Notes: generated by a model from the letters alone, not told the origin. A stretch of 64,000 nt of DNA from Terriglobia bacterium (GCA_020072645.1 JAIQGK010000019.1:34599-98598); one strand, 5' to 3'; numbered from the stretch's first letter, positions 28,571 to 37,180 are shown. Numbers and translations: made by a program.

Positions 28571-28759
28571 ATGAAAATGATAAACCTCGAAAAACTCTTG
28601 ATCGTTGCAGCATTGCTGTGCACGCCGCTGATGGCGTCGAACGCTCAGGCGCCAAGCGCCACGAAACCGCGTATCTCAACCAGCACCAACGTGATCACCT
28701 GCATGCCCGGACTGGTCTTTAGGTGCAACCAGTTCGGATGTTTCTGTGTGAAACCCTGA
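28571..28759 (+). CDS. Exported four-cysteine peptide
   Basis: A 62-residue precursor with GGAGG 5 nt before the ATG and a perfect terminator right after the stop, so it is a genuine monocistronic gene. Residues 1-26 are a signal peptide (MINLEKLLIVAALLCTPLMASNAQ). The mature part, about 36 residues, is Ser/Thr-rich (ATKPRISTSTNVITC) and ends CMPGLVFRCNQFGCFCVKP with four Cys. The C-x7-C-x4-C-x-C spacing suggests two disulfides or a metal site. No family recognised. It has the opposite orientation to the orphan precursor 285 bp upstream and may share its control region. Confidence 0.75.
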   Translation: MKMINLEKLLIVAALLCTPLMASNAQAPSATKPRISTSTNVITCMPGLVFRCNQFGCFCVKP

Positions 28760-28770
28760 TTAATAAGCAG

Positions 28771-28793
28771 GCGGGAAATCTTCCCGCTTTTTT
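28771..28793 (+). terminator. Rho-independent terminator of the four-cysteine peptide gene
   Basis: GCGGGAA-ATC-TTCCCGC, a perfect 7 bp stem followed by TTTTTT, 12 bp after the stop codon at 28759. Confidence 0.92.
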
Positions 28794-28897
28794 CTGCCCA
28801 AGCGCGGTGCCCATCCTTCGCGCATTTTGCGAAGGATGGGATTCCATACGTTCACCGCGCCTTCTTGCCCGCATGTCCATTTCGCTATAATCCCGCC

Positions 28898-29862
28898 GTG
28901 CGTTTCTTGCTCTGTTGTTTTCTTGCTGCGATTGCGGCGGCGGGCACATTGCATGCGTCCTCTTTGGAGGACCGTCATGCGGCCATCAATCGCGCTCTGA
29001 ACTTTCTGCACAGGACTGCGCAAGATGACGCGAACTTCTCCCGCTATGGCGCAGATCTCTTGTGGTGTTTCTATACCATCGCCCATACCGCCCGCGATCA
29101 TGAGGTAAGTGAGTCCGCGCGACGCACGGGGCGTGAACTGGCGCAGCGCTGGCGCAAATCTCACCGGCACGTTCCGGCCGATGCAAATCCAGCCGGCATC
29201 TTCCTGCTTGTGACGGGAGCATACTCCGCTGACCGGCTCGGGTTTCCTGACCGTCGATTCAAAGCTGAACTGCGCCGGGCCGCCGCGAAATTTAGCGCAC
29301 AGGATTACCTCGGCTTTGACCCGCGCACGGGCCTCCACGTCTCGACAATCCTGGTCGTTACGATCAATGGTACAGCGCTTTGATCGTGACCTTTTTTGGC
29401 GATGCGTACGGCATACGGCTGGGAACTCATTATCGCGATGTGCTGCAATGGCTGCCGCGCCTGCGTCCGTATGAAGGCTATGACGACGACACGGAATTCG
29501 ACATTTTCTATGCCATCACGCACGTCATCTACACACTGGATCGCTACCATGAACGTCGTGTCTCAAGTTCTCTCCTGCCCAGTGAACTGGTTTTTCTGCG
29601 GCGTAAATTGAAACAGGCGATTGAGGATGAAGATCCTGAAATGGTGGGCGAAGCGCTGGATTGCCTGAAAGCCACCGGATTTGAAAATGATCCGCAGGTA
29701 GCTGAAGGTTCGCGATTTCTCGTATCCACGCAACGCCCGGATGGCTCGTGGGCTGGCGATCCCAACGATCTCTACACCGAATATCATTCCGCGTGGGCCG
29801 GACTCGATGGACTGCGCGATTATCACTTCCATGGCCGCGTAAAGAAACTGCCTGTTCGTTAA
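28898..29862 (+). pseudogene. Exported helical-toroid-like protein broken by a frameshift
   Basis: The first frame starts at GTG 28898 with a signal peptide (MRFLLCCFLAAIAAAGTLHA) and continues to a stop near 29383. A second frame, open from before 29330 to 29862, continues the protein naturally: just before its nominal TTG start it reads PPRLDNPGRYDQWYSALIVTFFGD. The change of frame lies within about 29310-29335 (CCGCGCACGGGCCTCCACG). The product would be about 320 residues with repeats resembling squalene/prenyltransferase-type alpha-toroids (RALNFLHRTAQDD; FLVSTQRPDGSWAGDPNDLY). Either a real pseudogene or one sequencing/assembly indel. Function unknown. Confidence 0.65.
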
Positions 29863-30126
29863 GCCTCTTCAAATCAAGAAAAAAGCGTTGTTGAATAGCC
29901 TCCAACTTCCTTGTTCAAAATCGGCGAAGACACATTACAATCTCGCATACACAATGCTTTGGGCTAACGGCTTTGAAGCGAAGTGCTCTCGGTCCCTGGC
30001 CCAGGCGCAATTTGTTTGCTCGATTTTCTGGCTCGGTTTTGTGACTCGAAGACAGCCCAGGGTTCCTGTCTGTTCCAGGTTTTCAGTCGAGCGCGGTTGC
30101 ATGGCGCTGGACTTCAGGAGAACGGT

Positions 30127-31026
30127 ATGAAGAGGCTAAGCATTGTGGTGTCCCTGCCGGGCGAGAATAACTATTTGCGCGAGCAGGAGGCCGTTGCCAG
30201 GACCACGGCGCAACGCCTGGGACTTGATCTGCACGTGATCAACGCCAAGAGCGATCCGGTTACGCAGAGCCAGCAGGTGCTGGAAGTTGTGCAGGCGCAG
30301 TCCGGGCGGCCGGATGCCGTGATTGTGGAACCGGTGAATAACCAGGGATTGCCCCGCGTGGCGGAAGCCGCCGTGGCTGCGGGAATTGGATGGGTGGTGA
30401 GCAATGCGCGCGTGGATTACCTGGAACCGCTGCGCAAGAGCGCCAAAGCGCCGGTGTTTGCCGTATCGCAGGACCACACTGAAATTGGCCGCATGCAGGG
30501 ACGGCAGTTTCTGGCCATCCTTCCGCATGGTGGTTCCGTGCTGTATCTGCGTGGCCCGGCAACAAATTTTTTGGCCGCGCAACGATCTGAAGGGCTGGAG
30601 AGCGTGCTGGGCGCCACTATTCAGATGAAGAGCCTGAAAATACAGTGGACGGCCGAGAGCGCCCACAATTCCGTGACGTCATGGGTGCGGCTTTCAAACG
30701 TGCGGGCCGCCGATACGCATCTGATCGCCGCGCAGAATACGGATTTCATCCTGGCGGCAAGACAGGCGTTTGAAGAAAACGCTTCTGGCGCAGACCGCCA
30801 GAAATGGCTCAGCCTGCCGTACTGCGGAGTCGGCGTGCTCAGCCAGGCCAAGCCCTTGCTGGATGCGGGCACACTGAATGCCGCCATCATTACCTCGCTT
30901 ACCATGGATACCGCGATGGATATGCTGGTTCGCCACATTCGAAGCGGCTCGCAACCCCCGGCGCAAACTTTTGTGAAAGCCTGGTCACACCCCACGCTGG
31001 AAGACCTGGCCAAGCTTTATGGTTAA
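30127..31026 (+). CDS. Periplasmic-binding-protein-like (sugar-type) protein without signal peptide
   Basis: 299 residues from the ATG at 30127, preceded by AGGAG. The upstream open frame (from 29983) is not needed. The fold is that of type 1 periplasmic binding proteins: LSIVVSLPGENNYLREQEAVARTTAQRLG at the N-terminus, DAVIVEPVNNQGLPRVAEAAVAAGIGWVV in the first lobe, and LIAAQNTDFILAARQAFEENA in the second. It is like the sugar-binding Peripla_BP_4 group. No signal peptide and no DNA-binding domain are present, so it is a stand-alone cytoplasmic ligand binder or a degenerate transporter component. No ABC transporter is nearby. Confidence 0.75.
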   Translation: MKRLSIVVSLPGENNYLREQEAVARTTAQRLGLDLHVINAKSDPVTQSQQVLEVVQAQSGRPDAVIVEPVNNQGLPRVAEAAVAAGIGWVVSNARVDYLEPLRKSAKAPVFAVSQDHTEIGRMQGRQFLAILPHGGSVLYLRGPATNFLAAQRSEGLESVLGATIQMKSLKIQWTAESAHNSVTSWVRLSNVRAADTHLIAAQNTDFILAARQAFEENASGADRQKWLSLPYCGVGVLSQAKPLLDAGTLNAAIITSLTMDTAMDMLVRHIRSGSQPPAQTFVKAWSHPTLEDLAKLYG

Positions 31027-31051
31027 CCTAACTCTGGTGCTTGGGCCGAAC

Positions 31052-32143
31052 ATGAAACCACTGCGCTTCCGTACTGGAAACTTGGTTTTTGCTTTAACAG
31101 TTGTTGCGTTGCTCTCTGGCTGTCACAAATACAAGACTTGTCCGGCGCACTATGTCGTCGAGCCTGCTCCACCCGCGCTGCACGCTACCGGCGTGTTGTT
31201 TGCCACCGATCGCGAGCCGAAATCGCTGGAGCACCTTACTTTTTCCGCGGAACGCAATCTTGCTCCGCAACGCCTGACTTATGGCGTGAAATGCGAACAT
31301 CCGGAAGAAGAAAACGCTTCCTGTACGGAAAGCTCTTTGGCTTTCCCGAAAGCCGAGTTTTTTCGTCGCGTGAATGCGGCGGATAAAGACGTGGTGCTGT
31401 TCATTCATGGCTATCGATATTCTTTCGACGAGTCTTTGCAGATTGCGGCGCGTCTGGTGCAGCGCAGCAAAGTGGACGCGCTTCCCGTGGCTTATAGCTG
31501 GCCCTCGCAAAACCGGCTTTTTGCCTATGGAAAAGACTATGACGTGAATGAATGGACCTTTGAGCACCTCACAGGTTTCCTGCAGGAGCTGGTCGATGCT
31601 CTTCCTCCGCATCACGTGCTTCACATTGTGGCGCACAGCATGGGGAACCGCGCCGCGCTGCAATCTTTGGCGCGCCTGCACCTGCCGGCGGAGCGTCTGG
31701 GACAACTGGTGATGATCGCTCCGGACGTGGACTCCCAGACATTCCGCGAGCTGTTTCTGCGGTCGGGCCCATTCAAGAATCGCACTATGTACCTTTCTAA
31801 CCACGATCTTGCCCTGGGATTTTCCCGGATCCTGCACTCGCGCACGCCTCGCGCCGGCGATGCCAAGCGCGAATACGTGGTAGCCGATGGCCTGGATACG
31901 GTGGATGCTTCGCCGCTGAGCGCCGGCGTAATCGGCCATTCATATTATGAAAGTTCACAGTTGATGTTTGATGACATTGGGGAAGTGCTCAAAGGCAATA
32001 CCGCGTCTGCCAGAAACCTTGACCGCTGCGACTTGCAGTCCTTGAAGAAGAAAAAAGACAAGACAACCACAGACACCATCGAAATTATTTATCGCTTGCC
32101 GTACGACAAGCCGAACCGGCATGAGATCAAGATTGGTTCGTAG
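31052..32143 (+). CDS. DUF900-type alpha/beta-hydrolase lipoprotein
   Basis: 363 residues from the ATG at 31052, 25 bp after the previous gene. The signal peptide ends in a lipobox (VVALLSGC, Cys at about residue 24), so it should be a lipid-anchored outer- or inner-membrane protein. The DUF900/esterase-like core shows DVVLFIHGYRYSFDESLQIAARL and the nucleophile elbow VAHSMGNRAAL (GHSMG variant, Ser). It then shows APDVDSQTFRELF with a possible catalytic Asp and a late His in VIGHSYYESS. The substrate is unknown. It ends 14 bp before the next open frame, so the genes 30127 to 33018 may be co-transcribed. Confidence 0.85.
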   Translation: MKPLRFRTGNLVFALTVVALLSGCHKYKTCPAHYVVEPAPPALHATGVLFATDREPKSLEHLTFSAERNLAPQRLTYGVKCEHPEEENASCTESSLAFPKAEFFRRVNAADKDVVLFIHGYRYSFDESLQIAARLVQRSKVDALPVAYSWPSQNRLFAYGKDYDVNEWTFEHLTGFLQELVDALPPHHVLHIVAHSMGNRAALQSLARLHLPAERLGQLVMIAPDVDSQTFRELFLRSGPFKNRTMYLSNHDLALGFSRILHSRTPRAGDAKREYVVADGLDTVDASPLSAGVIGHSYYESSQLMFDDIGEVLKGNTASARNLDRCDLQSLKKKKDKTTTDTIEIIYRLPYDKPNRHEIKIGS

Positions 32144-32253
32144 AGGGCCTGAGGCAGTTGGCCGCACCACCTGCGCCCTATAGCCCGCGGAGTCGCATCC
32201 AACGTTATGACCGCATCATAAACCGCATGATGGGCATTAAGGATGTAACTTCC

Positions 32254-33018
32254 ATGAGCCGCTGTAAATCGCGTTCTTCAATTTCAAGAAGAACTTCTCT
32301 GATTAGCTCAAAACTGCTGGCCTGGACTTTACTCGTCACTATGAGCGTGACTGCGCATGCGCAGGACGCCAAAAACCCTTGCAACGTTTCTGGTTTCGCT
32401 CACCAGACGTGGAATGAGACAACGCATTTTGGAGATGGCCTGAAGGGTGTGCCACGCGCCGTGATTCGCCCAAAGAATCTGCTATGGGAACTTCCTGTCC
32501 TGGCGGCGACTGGCGTGATGATCGCCAAGGTCGATCGGCCTGCGGACAATCGCATACAGTCCAGGTCCTTGCAGCAGACGGCAAGCTTGTGGTCGAACGT
32601 GGGACTGGGCATGGAACTTGGATCCGGCGTGCTCGGATATGGCGTCGGCTGCGGCAACCATCATTCTTATCTTCGCGATACAGGTTTTAAGGCGCTCGCT
32701 GCCATGGGCGCCGCCGGCACTGTTGATCTGGGTCTTAAACTTGCGTTTGATCGCGAATTTCCCACCACGGGGAATGGCGCAGGAAGATTCTGGACCGGCG
32801 GACGGTCGTTTCCGTCGGGACACGCGGCCACAAGTTTTGCTTTTGCTGCTGTTATCGCGCACCGCTATCCGCATAACCGATGGCTTAAATGGAGCGCATA
32901 CGCGCTGGCAACTGGCGTAAGCCTCTCGCGCTATCCGGCCAAGAAGCATTTTCCGTCGGACATTCTTATGGGCGCAACCTTGGGATACGTAACCGGCGCG
33001 TATTTGGGCGATCACTAA
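32254..33018 (+). CDS. PAP2-superfamily phosphatase
   Basis: About 254 residues from the ATG at 32254 (AAGGA about 10 nt upstream); earlier in-frame ATGs at 32227/32230 are possible. A signal peptide is seen (LLAWTLLVTMSVTAHAQ). The three-part phosphatase signature is present: KLAFDREFPTTGNG (K-x6-R-type first motif), SFPSGHAATSF (the PSGH motif with the acid-base His), and SRYPAKKHFPSDILMG (the S-R-x5-H-x3-D motif with the nucleophile His). It probably dephosphorylates a lipid or undecaprenyl-type pyrophosphate in the periplasm. Confidence 0.9.
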   Translation: MSRCKSRSSISRRTSLISSKLLAWTLLVTMSVTAHAQDAKNPCNVSGFAHQTWNETTHFGDGLKGVPRAVIRPKNLLWELPVLAATGVMIAKVDRPADNRIQSRSLQQTASLWSNVGLGMELGSGVLGYGVGCGNHHSYLRDTGFKALAAMGAAGTVDLGLKLAFDREFPTTGNGAGRFWTGGRSFPSGHAATSFAFAAVIAHRYPHNRWLKWSAYALATGVSLSRYPAKKHFPSDILMGATLGYVTGAYLGDH

Positions 33019-33294
33019 GATCACGCACCAAGATGGAGCTTTTCGCGCACGCGTTGCTCTGCTGAGCGCTACGAGCCGCCGTGATTGAACAATAAAATTC
33101 TATTTGCGCCGCGACTTCCGGCTTGCGGGCTTAAGCTTTCGGCCATTGCTCCCATGCGCTCTTTTGCCAGTTTGATGTTGTGTGTCGCAAAGTCCAGAAA
33201 AAGAGGACCTTTTGTGACGAGTCCGTGGTGAAAATCTTTATATTCGCGGAACAAGACAAAGTTTTGTTTCGTAAACTTTGGTGCGTAGGTTGAA

Positions 33295-34008
33295 ATGACC
33301 ACTTCCAGCGCACCATTGCCGAAGCCGGCTCCGCCACCAGACGACCGTTTCTCCCAGGAGTTGCGGCGGTTTGGTCTGCTGGGCATCTTCGCGATTCTTC
33401 TTATTCTTTTTACCGGCAACGTGTTCTTGGGTCAGGTCGTGGTCCCGGTCGGCGCCATTTTAGTTCTCGCATGGGCAAAGCTGTCCCATACCCCGTGGAG
33501 AGAAATCGGCTATGTGCGGCCGCGCAACTGGATCGCCAGCATCGCGCTCGGCGTGGCTTTCGGCATTGCATTGAAGTTTCTGATGAAGGCCATTGTCATG
33601 CCGCTGCTGGGCGCCGATCCTATTAACTGGGCTTACCATTCGTGGGTAGGCAGTCGTGCGTTGCTTCCCGCAGGCATATGGGCTTGCCTGGTTGCGGGCT
33701 GGGGAGAAGAGACCGTCTTTCGCGGATACATGTTCGAGCGCTTCAGCAAGCTTTTTCCGCCGGGCATCGGCGGGAAAATATTCATCGTGCTGATCACGTC
33801 CGTTTGGTTTGGGTTGGCACACTACTTCAATCAGGGACTTGCAGGCACCGAGCAAGCTGCCATCACTGGACTCATTTTTGGATCAATCTTTGCCGCCACT
33901 GGCAGACTGCTTATGCTGATGTGCGCACACGCTGCTTTCGATCTAACCGCACTTACAATGATCTATTTGAATTTGGAAACGCGCGTCGCGCATCTGGTTT
34001 TCAAATAA
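33295..34008 (+). CDS. CPBP intramembrane metalloprotease-like protein
   Basis: 237 residues with about six to eight transmembrane spans. The Abi/CPBP motifs are clear: motif 1 WGEETVFRGYMFER (EExxxR), motif 2 SVWFGLAHYFNQG (FxxxH), and motif 3 LMLMCAHAAFDLTAL (HxxxD/N). Family members cleave prenylated or other membrane substrates, and some are used for bacteriocin self-immunity or leader processing. It lies about 1.6 kb from the graspetide-type locus and on the opposite strand, so a link is possible but not shown. The start at ATG 33295 follows a 276 bp spacer without obvious features. Confidence 0.9.
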   Translation: MTTSSAPLPKPAPPPDDRFSQELRRFGLLGIFAILLILFTGNVFLGQVVVPVGAILVLAWAKLSHTPWREIGYVRPRNWIASIALGVAFGIALKFLMKAIVMPLLGADPINWAYHSWVGSRALLPAGIWACLVAGWGEETVFRGYMFERFSKLFPPGIGGKIFIVLITSVWFGLAHYFNQGLAGTEQAAITGLIFGSIFAATGRLLMLMCAHAAFDLTALTMIYLNLETRVAHLVFK

Positions 34009-34025
34009 AACATCTGCAAAAAAAG

Positions 34026-34052
34026 ATGGCGCGGCCCATTGAGCCGCGCCAT
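34026..34052 (-). terminator. Bidirectional terminator between CPBP and DUF3300 genes
   Basis: A perfect 10 bp stem ATGGCGCGGC / GCCGCGCCAT with a 7 nt loop, lying between two convergent genes. The minus-strand side is followed by CTTTTTTT, the plus-strand side only by GTTGTCTG, so it chiefly ends the DUF3300 gene. Confidence 0.85.
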
Positions 34053-34068
34053 GTTGTCTGTTTAAGCC

Positions 34069-35289
34069 TTAGCGATTGTGATTGCCTTTATCGCCTTTAT
34101 CGTCATGGCTGTCATGCCCGTGATTTCCATTATTCTGGCCATGGTTTCCGTTGTCATGTCCCTGGTTTCCATGATTTCCGTTGTCGTGCCCGCGGTTCTG
34201 AGCTACGTCGTGGCTGTGGTCTTCATGCCCGTGATTTTGCGCCACATCGTGACTGTGGTCATCGCGGCCATGATTTTCATGCGCTACGTCATGCCCGTGA
34301 TCTTCGTGGCGATAATCGACTCTGCCGTGGTCTTCACGGCGATCTTCACGCCGCTCTTCTCTGGCATGGTCTTCACGACGATCTTCACGGCGTTCTTCGC
34401 GAACATGGTCCTCATGGCGCTCTTCACGGCGTTCCTCATTCCGCTCATGCGCGCGATAGGACACTTCGCGTCCATGATTTTCATGTCCTCTGTCGTAATG
34501 ATGCTCAGGATAGTAACGCACGGTATAAGGATGGTGATATTCGTGGCGGTTCACCCAAGTGCGCTGCCACGGCGCGTTATTGATAAAGACCACGCGACGG
34601 TCCCAGGCGATGCGGTTATATCCCCAGCCCCATGGCCGGTAAGAAGCTCCCAGCACCACGCCAAAGCGGAAGCCAATTGCGCCGCCGATGAAAAAGCCCG
34701 CGCGAGGCCGCTCATAGACCACAACCGGATCGTACGTGGGAACCACAACGTAGTCTACGCGCGCCGGCATGATCGTGATATAAGGTCCGCCGCTAACGAT
34801 GATCTGCGGGCCAGTGCGCAGGTAGCCGTAGTCGCGCGCGCGCCGGCGCATTCTCTGCACCGCATACATCACTTCCTGCTGCTGGCCCAGAAAAGCATTG
34901 CCCAGATCGGTCGTCCAATCCATGTCAGACGCCATCATGTGCAGCACGGCGGGAAAGGGAAGCAGAGCCTGAACGGATGGATCCCAGGGCAGCTGATCGT
35001 CCTGGATCTCGGCGGCCAGTTCGTTGCCGGTCATGTCGTGGTGCTCGTCCGCCCAGTAGGATGCGTCGGAAATCTGGTCAGGAAAAGTTGCGGCGGCCAG
35101 CGTCTGCGCCAGCAAAGCATCGGGATACAGCGCAATGCGCGATACCATGCGGTCAAGCTGCGGCGGCGCGAAATATGGCGCGTCCTGCGCGCTTACCTGC
35201 GTCGCCAGCGCGCAGCACATCACGAATACAGCCAGCGCCATGGCTAAAGTTTTGCCGGTTGCACGATTGCTAATCTGTCTTGCTGACAT
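34069..35289 (-). CDS. DUF3300 exported protein with a His/Asp-rich tail
   Basis: 406 residues from the ATG at 35289 (GGAGA 6 nt upstream); the longer frame from 35310 has no ribosome site. It has a signal peptide (TLAMALAVFVMCCALATQVSAQ). The DUF3300 region (about residues 28-250) includes PQLDRMVSRIALYPDALLAQTL, YWADEHHDMTGNELAAEI and VVPTYDPVVVYERP. The C-terminal 150 residues are an Arg/Glu/Asp/His-repeat tract (repeats of RREDRREDH, then HGHDVAHENHGRDDHSHDVAQN), strongly charged and likely disordered; it could bind divalent metals. An antisense open frame over this tract is a codon-bias shadow. Confidence 0.88.
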   Translation of the reverse strand: MSARQISNRATGKTLAMALAVFVMCCALATQVSAQDAPYFAPPQLDRMVSRIALYPDALLAQTLAAATFPDQISDASYWADEHHDMTGNELAAEIQDDQLPWDPSVQALLPFPAVLHMMASDMDWTTDLGNAFLGQQQEVMYAVQRMRRRARDYGYLRTGPQIIVSGGPYITIMPARVDYVVVPTYDPVVVYERPRAGFFIGGAIGFRFGVVLGASYRPWGWGYNRIAWDRRVVFINNAPWQRTWVNRHEYHHPYTVRYYPEHHYDRGHENHGREVSYRAHERNEERREERHEDHVREERREDRREDHAREERREDRREDHGRVDYRHEDHGHDVAHENHGRDDHSHDVAQNHGHEDHSHDVAQNRGHDNGNHGNQGHDNGNHGQNNGNHGHDSHDDKGDKGNHNR

Positions 35290-35639
35290 CACTACTCTCC
35301 TTGGTCTCAATTAAGTACGCAGCTGGTCTGCTAAACGCACTGCTGCTGAAAAGCACACTATTGTCGGCGCCCATAGGAGGAGCTATCAGGCGGCGTCATG
35401 CGTATCTTAACCCCGGTTAAGCAGGAGAGTTGTTCACGGACGTGATGGTACTTTCGTGCTGTTTCGCCCGGTACGGCGAACCATAGGAGTGGCTGTGGAA
35501 CGGCCACACGGGATCATGGTCTGCTATCTTTGGCAAGACCGACAAAGCCGGATAGCAAGGAAACTGGCGGCCATCCTGGATAGCGACAGCCGCTGTATGT
35601 GCCATCAGATTGTTCGCCCAGGGAACGGTTCAGGTGCTG
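35290..35639. other. 350 bp gap with no recognised feature
   Basis: Several open frames overlap here on both strands but none has a convincing start or composition. It must contain the DUF3300 promoter (minus strand, near 35300-35400). Confidence 0.3.
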
Positions 35640-36758
35640 TCAGCCGGCCCTTCCCGTCTCCCGCGACATAAAAGGTGAAGCCGCGACTGCTGCTGCTATA
35701 TCAATAGGCTCCTGGTTTTCCGGAAGACTCCTGAAGTGCGTGATGAAGTCAGAAAAGTTAGGGAACAGTCCCAGACGATCTTCCAGCGGCTGAACAGATC
35801 CTTCCGGGGCCGTAATAAACGCGCAAAACTTCTCCAGAGTTCTGGCTTGCGGGTTGAACTGGTCCAGCCACAGGAATTGTCCTTGCTCATTGATCTCCAG
35901 GAACCACCATTGCCCGTTGTTGTCCACGGCAAAGTCAACCGAACCGAAACAGATCTTCGCTTTCTGGGCAAACTCCAGGATTCCTTTTTCAACGTCGGGC
36001 GGCGTAGGAATGATTTCCACTGTTACGTTGCCCAAGCCTGCATCCTGCCGCCAATCGAGCGCCTTCTTGGGATTGAGCAGGGCATACGAATAAACCCTGT
36101 GGCCCATAATCACCATGCGGATGTCGAATTGCTTCTCGACTCTCTCCTGATAAATGCCGGGAGCGTACGTAAGGACTTCATCGGAGGGCAGCAACTCCGG
36201 CGTCAACTTGAATGTTTCCGTTACGGACACGCCATCTTCATCGTTACGCTGCCAGACATGAGGGCTGAATCCCTTGCCGATGGTCCTGTCAGGATTGCGG
36301 CCCACGAACTCTCGAATGAGGCCGGGTGAATTCGACAGCAGAGTTTCAGGAACGCGCAGGCCGCACATCCCGGCCAGTTGCAATTGCACTGCTTTGTTGT
36401 GAATAAAACGCGCCGCTGAAAATTTGTTGAAGCAAAACACAGGCATGGTTTCCAGCGTGTAAGCAAGGCAGTGGTAGAAGGCGCGATATTCCTGTTCGGC
36501 AAATTTCCTGTCGGCTTCTGATACGTTGGGATTATGCGTCGGTACATCAGGCCGGCGGATCCAGATTGCATCGCCCGGATTGACCGTGAACGGCCCCAGC
36601 ATCATCTTTGCCTGTGCGTCTAGCAGCAGGGAAGATTGCTGCTGCTCCGTCCATGAAAGACCGCCCCAGCAAGCCACTTCATAGCCAGCTTGTTCCAACG
36701 CCCATTTTACGGGAGCTGTGTGATTTTCTTTGGCATAGGCAAAAATGATGACCTTCAT
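35640..36758 (-). CDS. ATP-grasp ligase of graspetide (omega-ester/amide RiPP) type
   Basis: 372 residues from the ATG at 36758, with GAGGAGA about 7 nt upstream. Residues 64-70 AIWIRRP resemble the W(Y/I)RRP signature at the start of microviridin-type ligases (MvdC/MvdD, PsnB). The ATP-grasp core has a Lys in TIGKGFSPHVW (around residue 162), YQERVEKQFDIRMVIMG (about 203-219), then CFGSVDFAV (Asp275). The metal-binding stretch is WFLEINEQGQFLWLDQ (Glu288, Asn290), very close to the LEVNPNGQWLW motif of known graspetide ligases. Such enzymes phosphorylate Asp/Glu side chains of a precursor and join them to Ser/Thr (ester) or Lys (amide). Three precursor genes precede it on the same strand. 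No protease or transporter is adjacent. Confidence 0.85.
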   Translation of the reverse strand: MKVIIFAYAKENHTAPVKWALEQAGYEVACWGGLSWTEQQQSSLLLDAQAKMMLGPFTVNPGDAIWIRRPDVPTHNPNVSEADRKFAEQEYRAFYHCLAYTLETMPVFCFNKFSAARFIHNKAVQLQLAGMCGLRVPETLLSNSPGLIREFVGRNPDRTIGKGFSPHVWQRNDEDGVSVTETFKLTPELLPSDEVLTYAPGIYQERVEKQFDIRMVIMGHRVYSYALLNPKKALDWRQDAGLGNVTVEIIPTPPDVEKGILEFAQKAKICFGSVDFAVDNNGQWWFLEINEQGQFLWLDQFNPQARTLEKFCAFITAPEGSVQPLEDRLGLFPNFSDFITHFRSLPENQEPIDIAAAVAASPFMSRETGRAG

Positions 36759-36802
36759 TTCGAGTTCTCCTCTTAATATCAAAAGATGCGCCGGCAAGCC
36801 GG

Positions 36803-36834
36803 AAAAAAGGGTCGCCCCCCATTGAGCGGCCCTT
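36803..36834 (-). terminator. Hairpin terminator between precursor 1 and the ligase gene
   Basis: On the minus strand: AAGGGCCGCTCAATGGGGGG, then CGACCCTT and TTTT. The stem AAGGG(C)CGC / GCG(A)CCCTT has a single mismatch and a T run. It lies 8 bp after the precursor stop and 45 bp before the ligase start, so it likely lowers ligase expression relative to the precursor. Confidence 0.8.
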
Positions 36835-36842
36835 GCTGCTGT

Positions 36843-37001
36843 TTAGTCATCGTCGCCATCTGAGGCGAGCGTGCAGAACGTGGTGGTTACGTCTCTGTGT
36901 GGATTTGTGAAAAATCCTCCAGTGATGGTCTCAAGCTCTTGCGGTGTTAAGTCGCGAGCCAGTTGGCGGCTGAGTACTCGATTGTCCGATTTTGCTGACA
37001 T
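36843..37001 (-). CDS. Graspetide-type precursor peptide 1
   Basis: A 52-residue peptide with AAGGAG 6 nt before the ATG at 37001. The leader of 29 residues contains NRVLSRQLARDLTPQELE, then TITGG; the double Gly is the expected cleavage site. The core is FFTNPHRDVTTTFCTLASDG, then DDD: three consecutive Thr plus another Thr and a Ser, followed by an Asp-rich end. This donor/acceptor pattern is what an ester-forming ATP-grasp ligase needs. Near-identical to precursor 2 (5 differences in the leader, one in the core, H versus N). It is followed at once by a terminator and then the ligase gene. Confidence 0.85.
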   Translation of the reverse strand: MSAKSDNRVLSRQLARDLTPQELETITGGFFTNPHRDVTTTFCTLASDGDDD

Positions 37002-37146
37002 GGTTTACTCCTTTATCAGTTATAAGGCCAAATATTTATTTCAGTTGCGATCCCATAAAAACTGAGCCTGGGAACGTGCGCGCGGTGTCCAAGCACTGCA
37101 CATAGAAATCATCTTGTCGCCTGGAATGAGACGATCACTGCCAGGA

Positions 37147-37171
37147 GAAAGGGCCGCCGACTGAGCGGCCC
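37147..37171 (-). terminator. Hairpin terminator between precursors 2 and 1
   Basis: On the minus strand: GGGCCGC, 7 nt loop, GCGGCCC, TTTCTCC. A perfect 7 bp GC stem and a weak T tract, 10 bp after the stop of precursor 2. Confidence 0.8.
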
Positions 37172-37180
37172 ATCTGTTGT

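Noticed and set aside
29380..29862. Independent gene starting at TTG 29380
   Set aside because: The frame continues upstream in a protein-like manner and no ribosome site precedes it, so it is better read as the second part of a frameshifted gene.
33295..34008. CPBP protease as the dedicated processing enzyme of the RiPP locus
   Set aside because: It is on the other strand, 1.6 kb away, beyond a terminator and the DUF3300 gene; no sequence evidence of linkage.
34078..35247. Long open frame on the plus strand (389 codons) opposite the DUF3300 gene
   Set aside because: Its highly hydrophobic Val/Met/Ile composition is produced by the antisense of His/Asp/Arg repeats; no start signal, no family.
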